Assembly (NCBI GenBank): GCA_021234155.1
Contig: JAJEKV010000260.1
Location: forward strand, 62,001-126,000
Direction: 5' to 3'
DNA length: 64,000 nt
From: Isoetes taiwanensis
Taxonomy: Eukaryota; Streptophyta; Lycopodiopsida; Isoetales; Isoetaceae
Part shown: positions 1 to 10,419 of the stretch, one piece after another
Position numbering within the stretch: position 1 is the stretch's first letter
How the letters are laid out: each line of letters begins with the position of its first letter
The notes under the pieces: model-generated
The model's input: the letters and a program-made list of their open reading frames with translations, nothing else
Databases searched by the model: none
Told to the model about the DNA's origin: nothing
Translations under genes and position numbers: made by a program

Positions 1-755
1 CAATGAAGATGACATGTAGGGTGACTTGGCCTTTTTTTGAATGATGTCATAGGTCAATTTAAGCATCAATGCATATAATTTGCATTTTCTAGGCAAATTT
101 TGACTCTTAATTGCTTCCCTTAGGAATTTTGCACTCTCTCTCACCTTTTGACTTTTAGAGAGAGGAATTTGACCTTTGACCATGTGTATGACCAAGTCAA
201 GTGAAGATTTGTGCTTTAATGAGAAGGTGATGGTATGATGAGTGTGTGTGGGATGTGAATGACATGTGAAGGAGAAGTTTTGACTAGAAAAAATCTTCTA
301 GGCCAATTTGCCTTAGGAAATGAGATGTAGGCATGGAACTTGGGATCTCATGGGCATGTTTTCATGGTAAGGGATGTGGGAGGTTTAAGATGGGAATCAA
401 GGAATGTGGTTATGCCAAGAACTGAAATATAAGCATCACATACCAAGAACTCTTCAAGGGGTCTTCAAATCTTCAACATTTGCTTGAATCACCTTCCATG
501 GCATGCTTGTGTGATCTTTGTCAAATGTCCTCACCTTGATCTTCAAGTCTCCTTCTCAAAATGTGCAAAGATGCATTTTCTTTGTATATCTGTGTTCAAA
601 TCAAAGTGTGAGCATGAGAATATGAGAATGTATCTTGCTCTTCCATGCTGCCATAGCACGGCAGCACTTATACATCATTTTCTCCCCTTTCATACACCAG
701 TTGTCGAGACCAAAGTTAGCAAGACCATTTTTCCTAGTCAAAAGAACACCATTCC
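1..755. other. no gene seen
   Basis: I see no recognisable coding region, RNA gene or transposon boundary here. The sequence is T/G-rich, with recurring short motifs such as ATGAGATG and TTGACC. The short open frames near 484-904 have no family resemblance and partly run into the minisatellite. Confidence 0.5.
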
Positions 756-1720
756 AAGGTGGCTCAAACATGCCACGTGGGCTCCAACATGACAAGGTGG
801 CTCAAACATGCCACCTAGGCTCCAACATGCCAAGTTGGCTCAAACAGGCTCCAACATGCCAAGGTGGCTCAAACATGCCAAGGTGGCTCCAACATGCCAC
901 CTAGGCTCCAACATGCCAAGGTGACTCAAACATGCCAAGGTGGCTCACATGCCAAGGTGGCTCAAACATGCAACGGGGCTCCAACATGCCACCTAGGCTC
1001 CAACATGCCAAGTCGCTCCAACATTTCACCTAGGCTCAAACATGCCAAGGTGGCTCAAACATGCCACCAAGGATCCAACATGTGGCTCAAACATGCCAAG
1101 TGGGCTCCAACATGCCACCTAGGCTCTGACATGACAAGGTGTCTCAGACATGCCACCTAGGATCCAACATGCAAGGTGGTTCAAACATCCAAGGTGGCTC
1201 AAACATGCCACCTAGGCTCCAAGATGCCAAGGTGACTCAAACATGCCACGTGGGCTCCAATGTGCCACCTAAGCTCCATCATGCCAAGATGACTCAGACA
1301 TGCCACCTAGGCTCCAACATGCCAAGGTGGATCAAACATGCCACGAGGGCTCCAACATGCCACCTAAGCTCCAACATGCCAAGGTGGTTCAAACATGCCA
1401 CCTAGGCTCTAACATGCCAAGGTGGCTCAAATATGCCACCTAGGCTCCAACATGCCAAGGTGGCTCAAACATGCCACGCAGCTCCAATATGCCACCTAGG
1501 CTCTAACATGCCACCTAGGCTCCAACATGACAAGGTGGCTCAAACATGCCACCTAGTCTCCAATATGCCAAGGTGGCACAAACATGCCACACGAGCTCCT
1601 ACATGCCACCTAGGCTCAAACATGCCAAGGTGGCTCAGACATGGCACACGGGCTCCAACATGCCAAGGTGGCTCAAACATGCCATGTAGGCTCCAGTATG
1701 CCACCTAGGCTCCAACATGC
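756..1720. repeat. 19-bp minisatellite, about 50 copies
   Basis: A tandem array of a 19-bp unit in two main flavours, AAGGTGGCTCAAACATGCC and ACCTAGGCTCCAACATGCC, mixed in irregular order with single-base variants and a few shortened units. All copies share the core CTC(A/C)AACATGCC. Because 19 is not a multiple of 3, each reading frame repeats every 57 bases, so one frame can stay open for 90-100 codons without being a gene. The flanks are unique sequence. Confidence 0.93.
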
Positions 1721-2029
1721 TTGTCTTTGCGGAGGCGGCACTAAATCCAAGTTCTTTTTTAAGCATCGGTTTGCTGTAGTTCAATATAAACCATCTTGTA
1801 TGATTTTATATAAATATTGATAATGAAGCAATGTCTTTTCCATTCTTTGATTGTGGTACTCATATTCTGAAAATGTCAAAGTGAGACCTTAGTTTTGGAA
1901 GATTGTCTTGGATACTCTATAATCTATAATCTAAGTCCTTAAAAAGTAACTAACAATAACTACAACGAAATATAAACGGAATATGCATGGTTTCACTTCT
2001 CAAATTAAAAATACAAGTACAATTTGAAG

Positions 2030-2154
2030 AAAACATATATGTTTTAAAGGAAACAACGTCAGCCATTTAAAAAGAAAACATATATGTTTTAAGGAAACAA
2101 TGTTAGCAATTTTGAAAGAAACAACATTAGGTTGCTTAAAAACATATATGTTTT
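2030..2154. repeat. three spaced copies of a 16-bp palindrome
   Basis: The perfect palindrome AAAACATATATGTTTT occurs at 2030-2045, 2075-2090 and 2139-2154. The first and third copies are followed by AAAGGA and the second by AAGGA, then related ACAACGTTAGC-like sequence. This is a degenerate 45-65 bp repeat. A role is not evident; it could be decayed transposon subterminal repeats. Confidence 0.75.
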
Positions 2155-2190
2155 TAAAGGAGACAACGTTAGCGTTGCTTAAAAAACAAC

Positions 2191-2950
2191 GTATAGAAAC
2201 CAAATAGCATCCATAGCCAGGTGGGCTCTTGTGCACAGGCCGCATTTACTGAGTTTTAAGGATCCTAACTAGGAACATCTCTACTTCTAGATGGCCTTTA
2301 GGTCTCTATCCCTCTTTTACCTATACAACACAGGAGGAACAGAAAGAAAATTATCATTATACATCTATCCATCCATAGCTTCGAATAGAACATAACAGAG
2401 AGGTTAACCATACATCTATTCATACAAGGGTTAATCCTAGTTATCTTCTAAGCATACAAGGATTAATCTTATGACTATCTAGGAATCCAAGCTATCTACG
2501 TACTAATCGGGACCATGCTAGATCCACTATCTCTCTGGTTCTCCATCCTTCTAGCTGGGCAGGGTGGAATGGCAGCTCCTCCTCCACTAATCCCTCCCCA
2601 AATTCGAAATGGGACAAATTAGGGTGGAAGCTCCAACTTTGGTGTCCCAAAATGGCAATCCTGCCTTGCCCAATCGGTTTGGGTCAGGTGGCAACTCCAG
2701 GTTGGTTAATATTAACTAATTTAATATTTTAACCCCTTTTAATATTAGATTAAGCCCTAAATTCGAATTAGGGTTTAGGGTTAGGTTTCCACCTTAATAA
2801 TTAATGGTTAATATAGCTACTCTTAGCTTATGAATAATTAATGCACCATTAATTATTCATAGTGACGTGTCATGTATTTATACCTAAAAAGCGTATAAAT
2901 ATGTGGAATGTCACAGGCTCCAATAGAGAAACATGAAATAATGGATGGAG
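2191..2950. other. non-coding, possibly LTR of the adjacent gypsy remnant
   Basis: No coding region is visible. The stretch lies directly beyond the integrase C-terminal end of the minus-strand gypsy remnant, where its 3' LTR would be expected. I could not find a matching second copy or clean TG/CA ends, so the LTR assignment is only positional. Confidence 0.3.
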
Positions 2951-4175
2951 CCGAACAACTAGAGGGAGCTCGAGCCGGAATGCCACATTGCTGATCTGAG
3001 CCGTGATCCGGTAAGGATCAAGGCAATGATAGTCAAGCTTGTTGCATGGACGTGAGGTAGGAAGGTCCCTACGAAGAAGCTAGACAAGGTCACCAACGTG
3101 AAATTTAGGAGCTTCCTGCCGATGCAAATTGGCATAATGTCGATAGCGTTCCTGTGCTCGGTGAAGATGATGTTGAAGATCTGATTGAAGAGCTTGGAGT
3201 TTCTCAAGTCGAGACTCGGCACTAAGATTGACAGAGTCACCGCCAGCAACACTAAGGGACCAACGAGGATGCTGACCAGAGTTTAGAAAGAACGAAGTCT
3301 GGCCAGTGGAAGCAAGCATGTACTAAGTTTTTATAGGCAAACTCAGTTAATGGAAGATAATCGACCCAATCATCCTGTTGATAACTGATAAAGCACCTTA
3401 AATGTTGCTCAAAGTCTGATTAGTGCACTCTGCCTACCCATTACTTTCTGGATGATGACCAGATGTCAGTGAGCGGTCGATATACAATAACTTCAAAAGC
3501 CGCTTCCAAAAACCTGTGATGAACTACGGTCCACGATCGCTGACGATAATATCGGGCAAGCTGCGAAGTCTGACTATTTCACGAAGAAGAAGATCTGTTG
3601 TTCCCTCACTGGTGATGGTGATATTGCAGGAAATAAAATGAGATCTTAGAGAAACGATCAACAACAACCAAGATGACATCATAACTCCGAGAGAGTGGCA
3701 GCTCCAGCCCAAGTTCCATCTGGTACCGACAATGGCTGAAGAAGGACATGAGAAAGATGCCTTGTAACTCTCGCTCGACAGCAGATGTCACAGGATCGAA
3801 TAAAAGCTTCAACAGAGCGACGAAGCCCAGGCCACCAATACTCTCGACTAATAAGTTCAAGAGTCTTGGCTACTCTAAAGTGTCAGGCCATCGGTGAATC
3901 ATGGAAATCCTGGAGAACTTGAAGCCTAGAAGCACCATCTGGCACATACAGAAGCCCATCACGGAATAAGAGTCCATCTCGAACCTCAAAACAATCATAG
4001 TCTGATCGCATTTGCTGAGAAGATGATGCAGAGCCAAGGTGTGAGAATACATCTTGAGTCAATGGATCGGAGGGCAGAGATGTGACGTTCCAAAGACAAA
4101 GATATCGGTCCCGGGATGTATCTTGCATCGCCACACACGCATTACCACGCCACCCACCGACCGACGGTAACGACA
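2951..4175 (-). pseudogene. Ty3/gypsy integrase region, decayed
   Basis: On the minus strand the segments 4100-3883, 3892-3524 and 3520-3000 read successively as parts of a gypsy integrase. First comes the linker ending VLQDFHDSP. Then comes the zinc-finger helix segment VAKTLELISREYWWPG, then the core with VVVDRFSK and IIVSDRGP, which carry two of the expected catalytic Asp residues. A HHPESNGQAE-like segment and a C-terminal stretch with RAQERYRHYANLHRQE and FHVGDLV follow. At least five frame changes or stops separate these pieces, for example a TGA where Gly/Ala is expected before HFRVAKT. The family role is inserting the retrotransposon DNA copy into the genome; this copy cannot encode a working enzyme. 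It is the distal half of the pol remnant whose reverse-transcriptase/RNase H end lies at 5751-6425. Confidence 0.85.
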
Positions 4176-5750
4176 TATAGCAAAGGGTAGCCCCTAGGGG
4201 GCAACTTGCAAGGAATGTGCATTTATTAATGTGCACATCTACCTTTGTGCACATTTATCTAGGTGCACATTTTCCCATGTGGACACTTTATGCCAAGTGG
4301 GCCATACCCAAGTGGGCCATACCCAAGTGTGCAATTAATGTGCACATTTACCAATATGCACATTAATGTGGGCACACCTTTCCATGTGGGCACATTTTGC
4401 CACCTAGCCATTAAAGGCAAGTGGGCCCATTCCCAATTATCCCACATGCCTAAAGGGGATAATTGGAAACCCTAGCCACCCCCTTGTCTATTTAGGAGGG
4501 GAAACCCTAACTTGCCCAATTTTCGTTTCTAGGGTTTTAGAGCTCTGTTTTGGCTGCCCCAAGGGTCAAAACCGCCTCCCGGACTGGCCCGAGAGAATAG
4601 CATCATTAGTTTCCCTTGATTCGAGCATTTCAAGCCAGGGATGGTGAACTTCCAGTGAGGAGGAACTCAAGGATGGGGCATTTAGGCAATTTAATAGCTT
4701 AAACCATCTTTTAGTCATTGAATCAAGAGGGTTTAGCCTATTAAATTGCCCATAGCAGCCCCTCTAGATCTCTAGATAGTAGACTCTAACTAAAGAACCT
4801 AACTCTATGATAAAGAATAGATCTAGTTCTTTAGTTCTTCCGTGATGTATATGGATGATGTATCTCTATGAACTCCTTGTATTGGGAAGGGGGTAGAGAC
4901 CCAAAGCTTGGTAGTAGATGCTCCTAGATTAGCCTCTCTAGCACAACTGTAGATGCCTCATGGCACAAGAGCCCACACCGGTTGTGGGTGAAGGGGCAGA
5001 CCGGCTTATAAAGAGGTTCGTGTTCTCGACTCTTGAACGATCCCTCACGGTGTGTAATGTCCACCGGGGATCATTGGGACTAGGTCTAATGGCTTGCCAA
5101 CGAGTGTGGGCAAGGCATAGGCTCGACACTGGGGTGATGCGTCACTCTCCGGTGGGTTCAAGTCGAATAAGGGCGGGGGCCCTCTAGTCTCCTTGAGTCA
5201 AAGATGTAGATCTCTGGAGGGGAGATCCCTACCTGCCCCATCGGAATCGGGAGATGTAACCCGGGAATAGCCCCTTTGGCTATGCCTCCTCTGGCTTCTG
5301 ATCGAGGTCCCAACACTTTTCAAACCTACTCGCAAAGTGTGCAGGAGGGGCGGATGGAGTGGACAACTCTAAGCTATGTTCTTATGCCAGCCAAATCATT
5401 GCCATGAATTACATGCGCAATGACCTCGAAACCCAAGCTTGTCACCCATCCCCGTGTCCGAGCCTTGGGTAGGATTCCCTATGTGATGTGCCGATCTTTG
5501 TCTATGCAGATATGTGGAGGACCATCCTTCGTGATGGTCATATGATGTTGATGTATGTACCATCGACATGTATGTTTACGCTTCGCAAGCTAGGTAGGCC
5601 TTGAGGGAGACAGGGTAAAGGACCCCTTCATTCTTCCCACTGGAACTCTTCAAGGTTGCAGTGATACGTGGAGGGCCCTGTATTAGCATGGAGCTGGTAT
5701 GGGGGATGAACTCCTGTTCGTATACGGTGAGTGCACCGTATATAAGTGAT
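4176..5750. mobile_element. unclassified insertion splitting the gypsy pol
   Basis: The RNase H end (5751-6425) and the integrase (2951-4175) of one minus-strand gypsy pol are separated by about 1.6 kb with no pol similarity, so this piece was probably inserted. It opens with a short-period array near 4216-4405 rich in GTGCACATTT and AAGTGGGCC-like words. It continues through GC-rich sequence with no long open frame. It could be a solo LTR of another retrotransposon. I could not define ends or a target duplication; both boundaries are within about 30 bases either way. Confidence 0.5.
4216..4405. repeat. degenerate short tandem repeat
   Basis: Repeated words TGTGCACATTTA, CCAAGTGGGCCATACC (twice in tandem) and CATGTGGGCACA recur at roughly 20-bp spacing. 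The composition is reminiscent of the CATGCC/AGGTGG words of the array at 756-1720, although the unit is different. Confidence 0.6.
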
Positions 5751-6425
5751 TAGGCCCTAGAATAACCTATGATTGCTGATCAAATGCAGGATCACCTAGC
5801 TTGGGCTCAAGGTAGGAGCGTTGAGACAAGGCATCAGACTTCCCTCGGAGGGATCCAGGACGGTATTTGATCACGAAATCAATACGGGATAATATTGGAG
5901 CATCACTAGGACTGGCGACGGTTGAGCACTCGAGCAGACTGAAAATATTCTAGATTTTGATAATCTGTATAGACTGTGACCTTATAAGAAGATCCCTCCA
6001 GGAAATGTCTCCACTCCTCGAAAGAATCAAATATCACTAACATCTCCTTGTCATAAATGGGATAGTTGATTTCAGCAGCCTGAAACTTCCGTGAATGATA
6101 TGCGATTGGATGCAATTCATGATCATCCCCCTCCTGAGACAGGATCTCACCAAGAGTAAAATCAGAAGCATCTGCTTCGACAACATATGGGCGCAAAGGA
6201 TCTGCATGAGCAAGAACTAGCGCCATGATAAAAGCATGCTTCAGAGTAACGAAAGCAGATGCTGCTTCCACACTCCATTCAAATGGCACGTCCTTAACCG
6301 TGAGGCATGTAAAAGGAAGGGCGATCTCCAAATAATCATGAATGAAATGCCGATAGAAATTGGCAAACCCAAACATCTCGAACGGATAAAGGTGTTTGCC
6401 ACTCCAGAATAGTGCTGACCTTTTC
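5751..6425 (-). pseudogene. Ty3/gypsy reverse transcriptase C-terminus and RNase H, decayed
   Basis: Minus-strand reading gives MDPEKVSTILEWQTP, then GFANFYRHFI, typical of the end of the gypsy reverse transcriptase thumb/connection. RNase H follows with ADASDFTLGEILSQ, IYDKEMLVI and VYTDYQNLEYF. Beyond 5906, in shifted frame, DFVIKYRPGSLRGKSDALS marks the RNase H-integrase linker. The frame is broken at about 6376 and 5906. The upstream catalytic part of the reverse transcriptase is missing: at about 6430 the sequence changes abruptly into the plus-strand LINE. In an intact element this enzyme copies RNA to DNA and removes the RNA strand. Confidence 0.87.
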
Positions 6426-6429
6426 GGGA

Positions 6430-8141
6430 TCCATGGACATCAAGGTTAAAGATGAGGTAATTGTGGAGGAAGACCAAATTAAACGGGCAGCCACTGAGCA
6501 CTTCACCAATATTATGGGGACCAACGCTGACTGCTTGCATAATAGGATGGATGAATTTATAAACATCCAGCCTAGAGTAACAGTGGAAGATAACCTCTCT
6601 CTCCACAAGTCATTCACCAACATTGAAATTCTCCAGACTGCCAAAGACATGGACAAGGGGAAAACTCCAGGGCCAGATGGTCTCCCGGTGGAATTCTTTC
6701 TTAAGGCCTGGCCTATTCTCGGGGATAGTATCACAAGTATTGCCAATGAGTTCAGGGACAGGAAATGTTTGGATGCCAGGATAAATACTAGTCTGATAGC
6801 GCTGATTCCTATGGTGGACATGCCGGCTTCCTTCTCAGACTACAGGCCAATCTCTCTCTCAAATGTGGTATACAAGTTAATTTTAGGATGATTGCAAGGA
6901 GACTCAAGCCTATTCTTGATAAAATTATTAGCTCCTCTCAGGCTGCATATCTCAAGGACAGATTTATTTTGGATAATGTAGTGACGGCTATTCTTGGCAT
7001 CAACTGGGCCAAGGACTCCAAACAGGACATTGCTCTATTAAAGCTGGACATTACTAAGGCATTTGACACAGTAAGCTGGAGCTTCCTCCTTAAATGCTGC
7101 AAGGCAATGGGCTTCTCTGACGAAGTGATTCAAATTTTTAAGGCTATTCTTATCAACTCAAGATCCTCTGTTCTTATTAATGGGGATTGTAGCCCCTTTT
7201 TTCCTTTGAAGAGAGGGGTAAAACAAGGGTGTCCCCTAGCCCCCTTCCTCTTCCTTATCATTATGGAGGCCCTCCACTACAAATTGGAGGAAGCAAAGAA
7301 CTCTGATTTAATCCAGGGATTAAATCTCCCGGAGAATTATGAGGGAGTTGATCAGTTCCTAAATGGTCACTTTGCAGATGATACTTTCATTTTGGTTTCC
7401 ATGGATCATCATTCCATTAGTAATACTCAAATCATTCTGGAAGCCTTTGGAGCAGTGTCGGGATGCAGGATCAACCCTATCAAATCGAAAGTTCTGGCCA
7501 AGGATCAGGTAAAGGGAGAACACACGGCCGACCTACTGGGTTGTAAGTATATCTCCCCTACTAACCCTTCAAAAATTCTTGGCATCCCTTTTGCTCTAAA
7601 AGGTAGCCCCTCTGATATCTGGACCGAGATTATAGACAAGTTCCAAAAAAAGGTGGACAGCCTAAATTCGAAGTATATCTCTAAACAGGGCAGGGCAATT
7701 ATAGCTAATTCTGTTATTTCCTCTTCCCATGTATACCAGCCCTCGGTTATCCTTGCTCCCAAAAAGGTTTCTAATAAATTGCAAAGTATAATTGGCAGGT
7801 ACATCTCTTGTGGCCAAAATAGGAGATGCTGGACTCCTGTGGCTATGACAGAATGCTGCAAAAAGAAAAAGGATGGAGGACTGGGGGTCATGAATATCGA
7901 AAAGCAGGGGCTTGCTCTAGCAGCCAAATACTTTTTCAAGGCAGCTCACAACTTGATCAGGCACCCTGTCTCCATCATCATTAGGCACTATTTGAGTAAG
8001 TGTTGGTCCTTTGGTTGGAGGCAAGTCAAGATTGTTCTTCCCCATGCCATTTACTTTCCATTCACTGTACATAAGTCTGTCCCAGCTCTAATCAAGAAAT
8101 GGATTAAAGCTTGGAATATGACGAGGGGAGTATTTAATTAG
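6430..8141 (+). pseudogene. LINE ORF2 reverse transcriptase
   Basis: Two overlapping open frames, up to 6891 and from 6888, together give a nearly complete L1-clade reverse transcriptase. Visible motifs in order are KGKTPGPDGLPVEFF, SDYRPISLSNVVYKLI, QAAYLKDRFILDNV, LLKLDITKAFDTVSW, VKQGCPLAPFLF and the catalytic FADDT (TTTGCAGATGAT at 7371-7382). After these come GCRINPIKSK and a segment ending ALIKKWIKAWN. A single-base shift at about 6885-6890 breaks the frame between the palm motifs; otherwise about 400 codons stay open, so decay is modest. The enzyme would nick-prime and copy its own RNA at a chromosomal target. The endonuclease is missing, so this copy is non-functional. Confidence 0.88.
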
Positions 8142-8447
8142 GATGATGGCCTATCCATGGACCAATCTATTTTCGGGAATCCTGCTATTCTAACCAATGA
8201 TCCTTCTTTATGTCTAGCATGTCACTTTCCAGACCAGGCCAAGCTTTGGAGGAGCAAGGGAATTAATCTTATCAGGGATATGTAAAATGAAGAAGGGATC
8301 ATACCCTTCGAGAATTCGACCCTGGCAGAAGAGGGAGCTGCTTGTGAAACTCTCTACAACAACATTTATAATACTCTGATTCATGGTCAATGGGGGGAGG
8401 ATGGTGGTAATTGAAATTATCATGGCAGAACCACTCTAACAGTAAGA

Positions 8448-9348
8448 ATGGCCTACAGATTCCTCATGAGAGATTATTCAATGACCATTCATGATAAGTG
8501 GGAAACAAAAATGGACAGATGTATGAGGAATTTGAAGTTTATGTGGTCTAGCCCAATCTATCCTAAGGTCAAATTCTTTATGTGGCAATTATGGCACAAA
8601 GCCTTGGCTACAAATTACAAGAGATATAGAATGCAGATGACAAATTCTGATGTGTGTCCGAGATGTTTGGGTCAAAGAGAAGATGAGAATCACCTTTTCA
8701 GAGATTGTATTTGGTCTGAGTGGGTGTTGGAGCTAGCTTCAGATCTCTTGGGCTTTAATCTTTCCTCTATGAGCTCACTTGACTTCTTCATGCCTAACAA
8801 CCCGAATGACTAGAGAATTTATATCCTCCTGTGGAGGATGTGGAAAGGGAGAAACACTCTTATCTTTAATAAAGAAATCACTCACCGTGAAGCTGTTATC
8901 AGGCAGATTTCATATGATATTAAGTGGATTAATGAGGCTATCTAATCTTACTTATTTATCATTTACTCTTGCAGGGATCATTTTCATACTGGTGCAGAAG
9001 ATTAAATGGAAGAAAACGGATCCTAACACCAACATGGAATGGCTCAAGGTTTTTGGGCCGCCAAATATGTATGGGCACGAGGAACCTTGTTTCTGCAACT
9101 GTTGCTGTGATCAGCCTCCGGATGTTCGAAGAGACTTGTTATGTGAAGCCAAAGACAGGAGGGGAAGATTCAATATGACCAAAGCGGCATCTTATTTATG
9201 CACCTTTTGCATCCTATCTATTATGGTCGGGGGAAGAGGAAGGAAGATCACAAACTTCAACCTCGTGAGCTCCATTCGATTTGATGAAACCTCTCGATCC
9301 GACAGAAAACTATCTGATATCATAGAACAAACACAGCACATGATTTGA
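8448..9348 (+). pseudogene. LINE ORF2 C-terminal zinc-finger region
   Basis: Open frames at 8448-8813 and, shifted, 8779-9348 continue the LINE. WSSPIYPKVKFFMWQLWHKA followed by CPRCLGQREDENHLFRDC is the zf-RVT Cys/His segment found after plant L1 reverse transcriptases. Beyond it, YILLWRMWKGRN fits the usual downstream tract. A stop at 8811-8813 and further shifts show decay. About 300 bases between 8141 and 8448 hold the expected inter-domain stretch with several stops. Confidence 0.8.
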
Positions 9349-9480
9349 TCGTTCAACATCTTTAAACTTTTATAAGTTTATAAGTTTTTGGGTTATACTT
9401 CCCNATGTAAAAAGTAAATTTTGTACCATTACCTATACATCAATATACACTAAGGCCTTCAATTTAAAAAAAAAAAAAGG

Positions 9481-10387
9481 AAATTGAGGGCATGAAGAAG
9501 CCTCTACGTAAGGTGAATGTGAACTGGAGCAACCGAACAGAACTGGAGTAGAGACCGGAGCAGCAGTGAGAAGGGTGAACTGAACCGAGCGTGCATAGGA
9601 GCAAGAGCAGAAATTGGAGCTGGAGCTAGAGCCGGGACATCATCAAGAATATGGACAGAATCTAGGGCATGAACTGGAGCATAGGCAAGAGTCGAATTAG
9701 AACATGGAGCGTAAAACAGAACAACAAGGGACTTTAATCGAGCCCAATTTAAACCGCATGACGGATCAAGTCGATGTTGGTGCGAGACTGAATCGCAGAT
9801 GAACTGGAACTAGAGCTAGAACCAAAGAAATCGAAATGATCTAGTATGCCAATCAACTGCGGGATTATGTAGCTCGAGCCGTGATGCACTCCAAGACTAT
9901 TGGCGATGTGGGCTAGCGATGGCGAGATTGAAGGAAATACTACTTCACTTGTGCCGAAGCTAGTCGGGATGGGTGAACCGATTGCAAACACCAACTTGGA
10001 TCTTGCCTTCCGTGATTTAACTAACTCGCTAAGAGAAATCTTCGAGATAACCAAATTGAGGGCATGAAGAAGCCTCTACGTAAGGTGAAACGTGAACTGG
10101 AGCAACCGGAACAGAACCGGAGTAGGGACTAGAGCAAAGAAAGAGAAGTGAATCGAACCGAGCAGCAATGTGAGCAAGAGCGTAAATTGAGCCGGAGCTA
10201 AGTGCCGGACATCATCAAGAATATAGACAGAATCTAGGGCATGAACTGGAGCAGAAGCAAGAGTCGAATTAGAACATGGAGCAGAAACAGGAACATCAAG
10301 GACGAAATCGAGCCCATTTAAAACCGTATGGATCAAGTCGATGTTGGTGCGAGACCGGAGTCTATTGCAAGGTCCTTCCCATTGCAA
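9481..10387. repeat. direct duplication of about 300 bp
   Basis: The block starting AAATTGAGGGCATGAAGAAG occurs at about 9482-9790 and again at about 10053-10360, with roughly 90% similarity by eye and small indels. The intervening 260 bp is single copy. Both copies carry GAGCAAGAG/CTGGAGC-rich purine tracts on the plus strand and end with CAAGTCGATGTTGGTGCGAGAC. Open minus-strand frames at 9749-10054 and 10076-10387 span the block and both contain RTNIDLI, but I recognise no protein family. The pair could be short LTRs of a small element, but I see no TG...CA termini. Confidence 0.7.
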
Positions 10388-10419
10388 ATATCACTAGCTA
10401 GATTCATAACTCATGGCCA

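Larger units (their letters stand above)
6430..9479 (+). mobile_element. 5'-truncated L1-type LINE with poly-A tail
   Basis: A non-LTR retrotransposon fragment. It begins inside ORF2, just before the reverse-transcriptase domain, and has reverse transcriptase, a Cys/His zinc-knuckle region, a degenerate C-terminus, a 3' UTR and a poly-A run at about 9466-9479. The 5' end abuts the gypsy fragment at about 6425-6440; the endonuclease and ORF1 are absent, as usual for truncated target-primed insertions. No gypsy sequence resumes after the tail, so this was not a clean insertion into the middle of that element, or the other half was lost. Position 9404 is an undetermined base (N). Confidence 0.88.

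Noticed and set aside
635-1708. Three or four open frames of 88-98 codons with repeated HLGSNMP-like words
   Set aside because: They are products of the 19-bp tandem repeat read in three phases; no protein family features.
756-1720. CRISPR-like repeat array
   Set aside because: Units are contiguous with no unique spacers, and the setting is a plant nuclear genome.
2000-2245. 81-codon minus-strand frame with repeated NVVSFK words
   Set aside because: It is a translation of the palindromic AACATATATGTT repeat region.
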